A DNA stretch of 64,000 nucleotides from assembly GCA_942492935.1 (NCBI GenBank), contig OW818654.1, positions 2,170,001 to 2,234,000 on the forward strand. Direction: 5' to 3'. The stretch comes from JANJUO01 sp942492935 (lineage in GTDB: Bacteria > Bacteroidota > Ignavibacteria > Kapaibacteriales > UBA2268). Shown here piece after piece: positions 26,620 to 34,257 of the stretch. Within the stretch, counting starts at the first letter, position 1; every line of letters starts with the position of its first letter. The position numbers were made by a program, and so were the translations under genes. Under the pieces are notes generated by a model. The model saw only the letters and a program-made list of their open reading frames with translations. It did no database searches and was not told the DNA's origin.

Positions 26620-28044
26620 TCAATTTTCTGCTAATTTATTTATCATTCCATTAAAAATAAAGACATGAAATGGAAGAACGGAATACCAATACAATCTTCC
26701 AAACAGTCCCAAAGGTCTAAATGTTGCTGTTTGAGTTAAGACATTATTTTTGTCAATTTTGAATTCAAGCCATGCCTCACCTGGCAATTTCATTTCTGCG
26801 TACAATAGCAATCTTTTTTCCTGCTTATCTGCCAAAAGTACTCGCCAAAAATCAAGTGTATCGCCAGTAACTATTTCGGTGTCGCTCTTTCTACCTCTTC
26901 GCACTCCAACACCGCCAATTAACTGATCCATAAATCCCCTGATTTCCCATAGCCAATTTCCATAATACCAACCATTTTTTCCTCCAATCGCCCAAATCTT
27001 ATCAAGTGTAACTTTGGAATTATCAAGTTTCCGGGTTTTAATATCCTTGAAACATCCGTCAACAGGAACTTCAATAAATTTTGATAGACCTTCACTTAAT
27101 AGATTACTTGTTTGGGCATCTTTCCAACTTGAAATAACTTGGTTCTGCTCAATTTTATCAAAAGCAAGTTTAATCGAAGTGTCGTAATCAATAGGAGTAA
27201 TTCCCAGTAAGTTTGCCAAGTTATTGGGTTTGCAAATCACTTCAATTTTCATACTATTAACCAAATTCTTGGCAAGAGCAAAAGAAGTTGCTGTAACAAA
27301 ATATAACCAATATGATGATATTTTTGGAGTCATAACCGGTACGATATAAATTCGTCTTTTTAATTGTCGGATTTTTGCAAACCTCAAAAGCATTTCTTTA
27401 TAACTCAATATATCCAAACCACCGATATCAAAACTTTTGTAGTAAGTTTCGCTTCTTCCTATCACTCCAATCAAGAATTCAACTACATTTCGAATTGCAA
27501 TTGGTTGGCATTTTGTATTGAGCCAACGCGGAGTAATCATAACTGGTAATTTCTCTACCAGATCACGAATGATTTCAAAAGAAGCACTTCCTGAGCCAAC
27601 TATTATCCCAGCTCGTAATGTTGTTAGTGCATAATTTGTACTTGATAAAATAGTTTCAACATTCTTACGCGAAGATAAATGTTTCGAGAGTTCGTCTGCG
27701 TTGCTGATTCCACTTAGATAAATAACTTGTTTGGCATTTGTTTGCTCGATACGATTTTTGAAATTTGTGGCACAGATTTCCTCCATATCTCCAAAATCAC
27801 CACTTTGAGTTGACATGGAATGAATCAGATAATATGCTACATCAATATCTTTGGGAATTTGCTTTAAAGTTTCCTCTTTAAGAAAATCAACTTCGATAAG
27901 GAAAATATTTGAATTGATATAATTCTTTTTGTTGAATCTAACTTTATCTCTTACACAGCAAACAACCTCATGCCCATTTTCCAATAAAACTGGCAACAAT
28001 CTTTGAGCAATATATCCGGTTACTCCTGTTAGTAATATTTTCAT
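26620..28044 (-). CDS. NAD(P)-binding SDR-type protein with C-terminal DUF2867 domain
   Basis: A 474-residue fusion. Residues 1-230 are an atypical short-chain dehydrogenase/NmrA-like fold with nucleotide motif TGVTGYIAQRLLPVLL and YLIHSMS; residues 320-474 are a DUF2867 domain (IWAIGGKNGWYYGNWLWEIRG, then LDFWRVLLADKQEKRLLLYAEMKLPGEAWLEF in shortened form). Both domains occur together in a widespread bacterial family without assigned reaction, often compared with ubiquinone-complex NDUFA9-like proteins. Probably cytoplasmic or membrane-associated. Single gene. Confidence 0.82.
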   Translation of the reverse strand: MKILLTGVTGYIAQRLLPVLLENGHEVVCCVRDKVRFNKKNYINSNIFLIEVDFLKEETLKQIPKDIDVAYYLIHSMSTQSGDFGDMEEICATNFKNRIEQTNAKQVIYLSGISNADELSKHLSSRKNVETILSSTNYALTTLRAGIIVGSGSASFEIIRDLVEKLPVMITPRWLNTKCQPIAIRNVVEFLIGVIGRSETYYKSFDIGGLDILSYKEMLLRFAKIRQLKRRIYIVPVMTPKISSYWLYFVTATSFALAKNLVNSMKIEVICKPNNLANLLGITPIDYDTSIKLAFDKIEQNQVISSWKDAQTSNLLSEGLSKFIEVPVDGCFKDIKTRKLDNSKVTLDKIWAIGGKNGWYYGNWLWEIRGFMDQLIGGVGVRRGRKSDTEIVTGDTLDFWRVLLADKQEKRLLLYAEMKLPGEAWLEFKIDKNNVLTQTATFRPLGLFGRLYWYSVLPFHVFIFNGMINKLAEN

Positions 28045-28118
28045 AAAATGCGGTTTTCCAATTATTTTCTAATGTAACTCTAAAGATTCTTTAAAGTAAG
28101 TAAATTGCATTTATATGC

Positions 28119-28223
28119 TTATTCACTGAGAAATTCTAACAAATATTTGTATCTCTGTAAAAAAAGTTCACGCCGAGCCAAAAGGTCAATTACAATATCA
28201 GTATCAGCATAAACTTTTCTCAT
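28119..28223 (-). pseudogene. Truncated PIN-domain (VapC-type) toxin
   Basis: Minus-strand frame of only 34 codons starting MRKVYADTDIVIDLLARRE, the standard opening of PIN-domain RNase toxins (first catalytic Asp at residue 7 or 9), then diverging and stopping at 28119. Intact PIN toxins have about 130-140 residues, so three quarters are missing. Its ATG overlaps the stop of the upstream antitoxin (ATGA at 28220-28223), the classic toxin-antitoxin layout. It cannot be an active nuclease. Confidence 0.7.
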
Positions 28224-28462
28224 TTATACTTCTCCAAAATGCAACCTGAAATTTCATCTTTATAATTAAAGTCTTCAGATAAATCAATAACGCCAATCAG
28301 ACTATCTACAATATTTGAATTTGAAGTATTTAAAGAATTTTTAGTAATAGAATCTAAATATGTTTCTATTAATTTTGATAGATTTATATTATGTTGAGTA
28401 GCATAAATTTTAGCTCTTTCAATAATTTCATTATTCAATGTTAAAGTCAGTGTGTATCCCAT
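28220..28462 (-). CDS. Antitoxin of a decayed PIN-type module (DUF6364-like)
   Basis: An 80-residue protein starting MGYTLTLTLNNEIIERAKIYATQHNINLSKLIETYL: a short beta strand then two helices, as in ribbon-helix-helix antitoxins of the DUF6364 type found with PIN toxins in Bacteroidota. It is intact while its toxin is cut down to 34 residues, leaving an orphan antitoxin. It may still bind DNA or neutralise a related toxin elsewhere. Family assignment is from recalled sequence pattern. Confidence 0.7.
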   Translation of the reverse strand: MGYTLTLTLNNEIIERAKIYATQHNINLSKLIETYLDSITKNSLNTSNSNIVDSLIGVIDLSEDFNYKDEISGCILEKYK

Positions 28463-28578
28463 AATTCACCATTACACAAATAACAATCAATGGTTTAACG
28501 AATAACTATTTTAAATATTTCAAAACTTATATTTTGACTGTAATGTGTTCAGGCGTTTTATCTGTAAGTTATATTTTT

Positions 28579-28917
28579 TTACTTGCCATTTGTAATTCTT
28601 CTTTCAGAATTGGTTGGCAAATTGCGAATTTCATTCCAATATTCTTCTCTTACCTCTTCGTCAATATAAATTGGAAGTCTTTCTCCGTAAAGTCTGTCGC
28701 TACCATCTTTTTTGCAACCAGAAATCCAGTAATGTTCGCCAGTTTCAACGTCAAAATAATTTGCTTTGAAGCCACGTCCACTTAGAGTCTCAAAAGTTTT
28801 TCCGTTATAGTGGATAGACTTTCCAGTTTTGGAAAATGTAACACGCCCAATTCTTGCACCATCAGTCAGGTCATTTGCACCACTTTTATTTTCAATATAC
28901 ATTATTCGTGTCTTCAT
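28579..28917 (-). CDS. Conserved hypothetical protein, ~112 residues
   Basis: Begins MKTRIMYIENKSGANDL, with RIGRVTFSKTGKSIHYNG, GFKANYFDVETGEHYWISG and KKDGSDRLYGE. I recall a widespread small soluble family with this RIGRVxFSKTGKxxxY pattern and no known activity; some members carry a misleading isoprenoid-synthase name, which the sequence does not support. It starts 3 bases after the stop of the zinc-motif gene upstream, so the two form an operon. Confidence 0.7.
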   Translation of the reverse strand: MKTRIMYIENKSGANDLTDGARIGRVTFSKTGKSIHYNGKTFETLSGRGFKANYFDVETGEHYWISGCKKDGSDRLYGERLPIYIDEEVREEYWNEIRNLPTNSERRITNGK

Positions 28918-28920
28918 AAA

Positions 28921-29196
28921 TCAAAACCAATAGTTATTCATTTCAATTAAAAATTGTTTATCGAAAATAGGAAGTTTTGAACTCAAAACTGAGTCTATTC
29001 CACACTTCGGACAAATTGCAGTGCCTTCATTCTCAATGCTTCCTTCTATCCATTCTTTAATTTCTTTAGGTTCAAATATCTGTTTGCAATAAAAACAAGC
29101 ACACAAATTACTCTCTATAATTTCGTTTTTATGGGAACAACTTTTATGGGATTGTTTTAAATATTCTTGACTATATTTAATTCTTGTTGGTTCCAT
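28921..29196 (-). CDS. Small cysteine-rich, probably zinc-binding protein
   Basis: A 91-residue protein with CACFYCKQIF (residues 32-41) and AICPKCGID (about 66-74), two CxxC knuckles that should bind one zinc, and a DKQFLIEMNNYWF tail. Upstream lies a good Bacteroidota-type promoter pair (29245-29276). First gene of a two-gene operon with the RIGRV-family protein at 28579. Homologues are annotated only as cytoplasmic or hypothetical proteins; function unknown. Confidence 0.7.
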   Translation of the reverse strand: MEPTRIKYSQEYLKQSHKSCSHKNEIIESNLCACFYCKQIFEPKEIKEWIEGSIENEGTAICPKCGIDSVLSSKLPIFDKQFLIEMNNYWF

Positions 29197-29244
29197 ACAC
29201 TTGCACCCAATTCATTTACCTAAATCCCCTAAATAAATGAATTA

Positions 29245-29276
29245 CAAATTTAACAAATAAATATTTTAAAAGCAAA
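29245..29276 (-). promoter_or_regulatory. Bacteroidota-type promoter of the 29196/28917 operon
   Basis: On the minus strand TTTG (29273-29276) and TAAATTTG (29245-29252) are separated by exactly 20 bases, matching the TTTG/TAnnTTTG consensus of the Bacteroidota housekeeping sigma factor. The start codon is about 49 bases downstream of the -7 box. Confidence 0.6.
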
Positions 29277-29362
29277 AAAATTGTCTTTTGATATATGATG
29301 TATAAGTTCTTGTATATACTTTTTGTAGATTAATAATCAAGATTTACTTCATTTAAAGTCAA

Positions 29363-29752
29363 TTACTTGCTCCAAATTAAAGGTACATTATATTTATCAA
29401 ATTGAGAGTCTTTGCTAATTATTGTTAAATTTTCTGTAATGGCTTGGGAAATAATTATTCGGTCAAAAGGGTCTTGGTGATGAAACTCCAAACTGGCATT
29501 TTTTAATATTTGATTAATCGTAATGGGTAAAATATCAAAACCAGTATCTTCGATAATTTGAAAAATATTATTTAAATCAGTATTTAAATCAAGCCTTCCT
29601 AAAGAATATTTTATTCCAATCTCCCAAAATGAAGCAATACTTACATAACAGTTATTATCTTGATTTTCGATAATTTGCTTTGCTAATCGTGGTAATTTTT
29701 CATTATCGGTAATAAACCATATCAATGCATGAGTATCTATCAGGTAGTTCAT
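29363..29752 (-). CDS. vapC: VapC-type PIN-domain RNase toxin
   Basis: A 129-residue PIN domain of normal length, opening MNYLIDTHALIWFITDN (Asp6), with SIASFWEIGIKY (catalytic Glu) and HHQDPFDRIIISQAI (third acidic group). Toxins of this kind cleave tRNA or rRNA when the antitoxin is degraded. Its ATG overlaps the antitoxin stop (ATGA, 29749-29752), so the module is intact and translationally coupled. Confidence 0.9.
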   Translation of the reverse strand: MNYLIDTHALIWFITDNEKLPRLAKQIIENQDNNCYVSIASFWEIGIKYSLGRLDLNTDLNNIFQIIEDTGFDILPITINQILKNASLEFHHQDPFDRIIISQAITENLTIISKDSQFDKYNVPLIWSK

Positions 29753-29958
29753 TTTATGTACTCATTAAATCCTTCAATTGGGTCATCAAAATTTTCTTTT
29801 AATTTAATTAGACCTTTGGCTTTTCCTGAAATTCTTATTGGCTTATCATGACTTTGTTTTTTTGATTTATATTTCAAAAAATCAATAAATTCCGAAACTT
29901 CATATTGCAGTTTTATAGGTAAACTCGATAGCTTTGAATATAATTGAATATTATTCAT
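29749..29958 (-). CDS. VapB-type antitoxin, DUF2281 family
   Basis: A 69-residue protein with an N-terminal helix-rich YSKLSSLPIKLQYEVSEFIDFL and a C-terminal ISGKAKGLIKLKENFDDPIE, the pattern of DUF2281 antitoxins (AKGxIxMxxDFDxPLEDF) that partner PIN toxins. Immediately upstream of and overlapping vapC. A 9-bp tandem repeat lies just upstream of the likely promoter and may be where the complex autoregulates. Confidence 0.85.
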   Translation of the reverse strand: MNNIQLYSKLSSLPIKLQYEVSEFIDFLKYKSKKQSHDKPIRISGKAKGLIKLKENFDDPIEGFNEYIK

Positions 29959-29972
29959 GAAATCTCATAATC

Positions 29973-30017
29973 CAAATTTACATTAAAATCATTAAAATCA
30001 TTAAAATCACTAAAATT
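29973..30017 (-). promoter_or_regulatory. Probable vapBC promoter with 9-bp tandem repeat
   Basis: Minus-strand TAAATTTG (29973-29980) is a -7 candidate 15-22 bases before the antitoxin ATG. Directly upstream stand three exact copies of ATTAAAATC (29982-29990, 29991-29999, 30000-30008) and one degenerate copy (30009-30017). The array occupies the spacer and -33 region, so it could be an operator for the VapBC complex. No separate TTTG is present. Confidence 0.45.
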
Positions 30018-30334
30018 ATTTAAAATTGTACAAATCAATTAAAGTAAATAATACAATAATTACTAAATCAATCACTAACTCAAGTGCAAATATAATCATA
30101 ATCTTAATAAATTCAAAAATATATAGAATTCATATTTTTAGGAAAAGTTTTAAATAATAATTGCTCACTTCAATTAATCTCAATCACTTAGAACTTGGAC
30201 TAACTTTCAGCAACTTGAAAAGTTGACGTTCGTAGGTGATTTTCTACCAAGTTATACGAAAAGTTGAAACTGGCTACTATCCTTCATAAACCAATGAACA
30301 CTTATTGGCTATACTTCGTTTTGTGGAAAGTAGA
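30018..30334. other. Intergenic with a short palindrome
   Basis: No gene supported. CAACTT-GAA-AAGTTG (30211-30225) is a 6-bp-arm palindrome inside a stretch with AACTTGG and ACCAAGTT words at 30191-30245, similar to the small palindromes near 20.7 and 61.3 kb. Otherwise AT-rich. Confidence 0.35.
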
Positions 30335-30847
30335 TTATTCATTTTCAATCGTTTTGCTGTATAAAATCAATGAGTTCACGTAGTCTATATCAAACTCAAT
30401 AATCCTTATACTTTTAAGTTTATGCTTTACAGTCTCTGACCATTTTGCTTTTGCATCAATCTCTTGTATTATAAGATTCTGCTTAGTTACTTTTACCAGT
30501 CTTCCAATAAAGCACACTGTATCATCCTTTTTCTCAATCTTAAATGCTCCGTATCTCTCTGAAATTAGTTGAAGAGTCTCAGATAAATCAGTTATTGGAA
30601 AAATGTCTTCTTCGGTCGGTAATAAATTTTTTACTTTCAATACTTTTTCCCTAAATTCTTCGTAATCATCTCTTTTATATTTGAGAATCCAATCTGTCTT
30701 TAAAATCATGTACCCGTCAATCACATAATCTGCTATATTATACTTTATCAAAGTCCAATCATTATTGTAATCAATTAAGTATCCAGATATTAAGTCTTTT
30801 CTATCTCGATATTTGAATGAAACAAATTTTCCTATTAAATTTTTCAT
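30335..30847 (-). CDS. Hypothetical protein, ~170 residues
   Basis: Opens MKNLIGKFVSFKYRDRKDLISGYLIDYNND, then a second beta-rich half with FKIEKKDDTVCFIGRLVKV and IIQEIDAKAKWS; both look like small SH3-type barrels in tandem, which is inference from strand pattern. Start at ATG 30847 is preferred to the GTG at 30856. A strong promoter pair precedes it (30921-30952). Soluble, no signal peptide. I do not recognise the family; it could belong to an immunity or accessory set given the toxin-antitoxin neighbours. Confidence 0.65.
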   Translation of the reverse strand: MKNLIGKFVSFKYRDRKDLISGYLIDYNNDWTLIKYNIADYVIDGYMILKTDWILKYKRDDYEEFREKVLKVKNLLPTEEDIFPITDLSETLQLISERYGAFKIEKKDDTVCFIGRLVKVTKQNLIIQEIDAKAKWSETVKHKLKSIRIIEFDIDYVNSLILYSKTIENE

Positions 30848-30920
30848 TATTATCACTTTTCAGGTTCTTGCTATTATTGCAAAATACCTCATTTACCAAA
30901 TCCCTTAAATTAATCAATTA

Positions 30921-30952
30921 CAAATTTACTCATTTATTTAAATTACTCCAAA
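30921..30952 (-). promoter_or_regulatory. Bacteroidota-type promoter of the hypothetical gene at 30335
   Basis: Minus-strand TTTG (30949-30952), a 20-base spacer, then TAAATTTG (30921-30928); same spacing as the promoter at 29245-29276. The start codon follows about 73 bases after the -7 box. Confidence 0.6.
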
Positions 30953-31055
30953 CAAACAATAATCGCAATTCCATATTTTTTAATTTTATTCGTATTAGTC
31001 AAATAGTCAGGAAAATTAATGTAACTAAATAATCATTAGTACTGATTTTTATATT

Positions 31056-31791
31056 TTATTGGTGGTTTATATATTTACTTATTAATGATTCCAATTTAGG
31101 AACTATGTCCTCATCTACAATTCCACCATGATAACAAATGATTTTTTTTGGGTTTAATTGTTTGATTTTCTCAATTGAATGAATTGCTTGTTTCATATCT
31201 AAAGTATATGTAGGATTAGCAATGTTGAGTACACCATTTTCAACAACAATTGAATCCCCAGCAATTAAAGTATTTAACTTTGGAATAAATAATGCTATGT
31301 GACCTTTAGTATGGCCTGGAGTATGTATAACAATAATATCATCTTCGAATATTTCATTATCCTGAAAAACCTTGTCAACACTAAATCGTTGAATATTTTG
31401 CAATTTCTGAATAAAACTCATAGCCCAATTTTTTTTTTTCCTCTGGAACACTTTCAAAAAACAATTCCGCCTGTACAAGTCTTTCTGATTTAATTTTTCC
31501 TATTAGAGAATCCTTCTCCAACTCACCGCAATAAATCTCAATATTCATATTTTTCTGTTTTAGATATTTTAAACCTCCAATATGGTCGTAATCATCGTGA
31601 GTAATAATTACACCTTTTAAATCTATTAATTCTATATCTAAAGCACTTAATTTAGATTCTAATTCTTCACTTGTTTCTTCGTACCCACAATCCACAAGAT
31701 AATTCCGACCATTAATTTGTATCAATGTAGGGAACAATACAACTTTTTCATTTTCAATAATTTTTTCTATTTTTAATTCAATCAAATTCAT
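31056..31791 (-). CDS. MBL-fold metallo-hydrolase split by a frameshift at an 11-A run
   Basis: Two overlapping frames (31791-31381 and 31478-31056) together encode one MBL-fold protein of about 244 residues. The first half has the zinc motif THDDYDHIGG; the second has IHTPGHTKGHIALF, LIAGDSIVV and CYHGGIVDE, all needed in one active site. The break is at plus-strand T 31429-31439 (11 A in the message). Ten or thirteen A would join EEKKK to NWAMSFIQKL. The gene is either a recent frameshift, a sequence error at the homopolymer, or expressed by transcript slippage. Substrate unknown; glyoxalase II-like and lactonase-like activities are common in the family. AacS follows 37 bases away, read on the same strand upstream. 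Confidence 0.75.
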
Positions 31792-31828
31792 ATAATTAAA
31801 TAACTTTTTTTGTTACATCTAATTGAAA

Positions 31829-33793
31829 TTAAGGCAAAATTCCTTCAAATTGTTTTAAAGATTCTGGATTTGCTAATGAGGCTTTGTTTTTTACTTCCTC
31901 ATTATTTAATACTTTCAAAACTGCGAGTTCTACTTTTTTACCATTAATAGTATGTGGAACTTCATTAACTTTGAATATTAATTCAGGTACATGCCTTGGA
32001 GTTAACTCTTCACGAATTGTATTTTTAATTTTCTTTGTAAATTCAGAATCAAGTTCGTAACCGGGTCTTAAAACCACAAATAATAAAATTCTAACATCGT
32101 TTTTAAATGGCTGACCAACCACAATGCTATCAAGAATTTCAGGTATAGATTCAACAATTCGATAAATTTCTGATGTACCAATTCTTACGCCACCGGGATT
32201 TAGCGTAGCATCAGAACGACCATACATAACAATTCCACCATTTTCAGTAACCTTTATATAATCACCATGTCGCCATATATTTGGGAAATATTCGAAATAT
32301 GCACTTCGATATTTACTTTCATCTTCATCGTTCCAAAAATATATTGGCATTGATGGAAATGGCAAAGTACATACTAATTCACCTTTTTCTTCAATTATAC
32401 TTTTACCATTTTCAGAATATGCTTCAACTTTCATTCCAAGTCCACGGCATTGAATTTCTTCAGAATATACTGGTAGAAGAGGATTTCCAAGCATAAAACA
32501 TGAAATTATATCAGTTCCACCAGCAATTGAAGATAATTGAACATCAGTTTTAACATTACTATATACCCATTCAAAATTTTCAGCTGCCAATGGTGAACCA
32601 GTTGATAATACTACTTTTAATTCAGATAAATCGAAATCCATTTTAGGATTTAATCCCGCTTTCATACAAGAAGTTAAAAATTTTGGACTTGTGCCAAAGA
32701 CATTTATTTTTTCAATTTCAGCAATCTTCCACAAACGATTTAAATCGGGATAACTTGGACTTCCATCAAATAATACAACAGCCGCTCCTACAAATAATGA
32801 ACTTACAAGCCAATTCCACATCATCCATCCACAAGTTGTAAAGTAAAATATTTTATCATCTTCTTTTAAATTTGTATGCAATGCCAATTCTTTATAGTGT
32901 TGAAGTAGAGTTCCACCTGCACCATGAACAATACATTTGGGAATTCCAGTAGTTCCTGATGAATACATTATATAAATAGGATGATTAAAATCGGAATATA
33001 CAAATTCAATTTTATTTGCTTCAACATCAATAAAATCATTCCATTCAATAAATTTAGTATCAAAATTTTGAGCATTAAATATATTCATAAAAGGAAGAAT
33101 TATTACTTTTTCTAACTCAATTATTTTATTCGATACTTCTTTTACTATATCTAATGTATTATATACTTTACCATTATACCTATATCCATCAACGGCTATT
33201 AAAACTTTAGGTGATATTTGTTGAAATCTATCCAAAACACCAGATGAGCCAAAATCAGGAGAGCAAGATGACCAAATTGCTCCAATACTAACAGTAGCAA
33301 GCATTGCTATCACAGCTTCCGGACAATTTGAGATAAAGCCGGTAACTCTATCGCCTTTGACAACTCCCAAATTCTTCAATTTTTGAGCAACTTTTGCTGT
33401 TTGAGAATATAATTGATTGTAAGTTAATCTTTGTGGGTCAGCATATTCACAATAATGTATTAATGCAACTCTGTCATCTCTATACCTCAGAAGATTTTCA
33501 GCAAAATTTATTTCAGCACCATCAAACCATTTATAATTCAACATATTTTCATTTGAACGAGCAGAATTTTTATGTTTTAGTATTTGTAATGGATTCTTTT
33601 TAAATTGAATTTGTGAAAATTCGGCAAGAGTTTGCCAAAAGCTAACGAAATAATTAACTGACCAATTATAAAGCATTTCATAATCCAAAAGTTCTATTCC
33701 AAATTTTGAATTAACATAATTAATGAAATCAGTCATATTAGAATTGTCAATTGTTTCTTGAGATGGCTTCCAAAGTGCTTGTTTCTTTTGCAT
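31829..33793 (-). CDS. aacS: Acetoacetyl-CoA synthetase
   Basis: A 654-residue ANL-superfamily ligase activating acetoacetate with ATP and CoA (EC 6.2.1.16). It has the family-specific N-terminal region with FNYxxxW-like AEFSQIQFKKN and NFAENLLRYRD, the P-loop-like motif YSSGTTGIPKCIVHGAGG, the TTCGWMMWNWL segment typical of acetoacetate/acetate-type ligases, and YGRSDATLNPGGVRIG with a downstream INGKKVE that contains the catalytic Lys. The length matches AacS. The enzyme feeds ketone-body or polyhydroxybutyrate-derived carbon into acetyl-CoA. Confidence 0.92.
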   Translation of the reverse strand: MQKKQALWKPSQETIDNSNMTDFINYVNSKFGIELLDYEMLYNWSVNYFVSFWQTLAEFSQIQFKKNPLQILKHKNSARSNENMLNYKWFDGAEINFAENLLRYRDDRVALIHYCEYADPQRLTYNQLYSQTAKVAQKLKNLGVVKGDRVTGFISNCPEAVIAMLATVSIGAIWSSCSPDFGSSGVLDRFQQISPKVLIAVDGYRYNGKVYNTLDIVKEVSNKIIELEKVIILPFMNIFNAQNFDTKFIEWNDFIDVEANKIEFVYSDFNHPIYIMYSSGTTGIPKCIVHGAGGTLLQHYKELALHTNLKEDDKIFYFTTCGWMMWNWLVSSLFVGAAVVLFDGSPSYPDLNRLWKIAEIEKINVFGTSPKFLTSCMKAGLNPKMDFDLSELKVVLSTGSPLAAENFEWVYSNVKTDVQLSSIAGGTDIISCFMLGNPLLPVYSEEIQCRGLGMKVEAYSENGKSIIEEKGELVCTLPFPSMPIYFWNDEDESKYRSAYFEYFPNIWRHGDYIKVTENGGIVMYGRSDATLNPGGVRIGTSEIYRIVESIPEILDSIVVGQPFKNDVRILLFVVLRPGYELDSEFTKKIKNTIREELTPRHVPELIFKVNEVPHTINGKKVELAVLKVLNNEEVKNKASLANPESLKQFEGILP

Positions 33794-33880
33794 AATTCAT
33801 TTAAATAATTATTAAAGAAAAATGAAACGAATTGCATCGAAATTAATTGGTTAATGAAAAATAAATTTTATAATATTTAA

Positions 33881-34057
33881 TCATACTCCATTGATAAGTT
33901 TAAGAATCACGATAATTAAAATAATTAGCACTGCAAATAAAATAGCAGCTTTCAAAAACTTCTTAATAATTGAGAATACAATTCCCAAGCCAAAAACAAT
34001 AATAATTATTTTAATTATTGTTGGCATGTGATTATAAAAATTTATAATTTCATCCAT
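33881..34057 (-). CDS. Small hydrophobic membrane protein, 58 residues
   Basis: Minus-strand frame from ATG 34057 to TGA 33881. After MDEIINFYNHMP it has two hydrophobic segments (IIKIIIIVFGLGIVFSI and ILFAVLIILIIVILKL) split by a KKFLKAA turn, so a two-helix inner-membrane hairpin with Lys in the cytosolic loop is likely. Ribosome site is weak. It lies between aacS and the chemosensory operon. Family unknown. Confidence 0.5.
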   Translation of the reverse strand: MDEIINFYNHMPTIIKIIIIVFGLGIVFSIIKKFLKAAILFAVLIILIIVILKLINGV

Positions 34058-34257
34058 ATTATTTCATACTAATAATTTTTTTATAACAAACAAATTTACG
34101 GATTAATTCATAAAAAATAAAACCATAATTTTAGTTTTAAAAAAAAATATCTTGTATAAACTTTTTTATATTGATTACTTCTCACAAATTGATTAAATTA
34201 CATAGTTTGATAAGTCAAAATTTTTGCTTTTTGAAAGATAATAATTTGGAGTGTATT

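Noticed and set aside
34171..34257. Longer N-terminus of the first receptor
   Set aside because: The extra 29 residues start from a non-supported codon; GTG 34258 with TTGGAG gives the expected membrane helix at the start.
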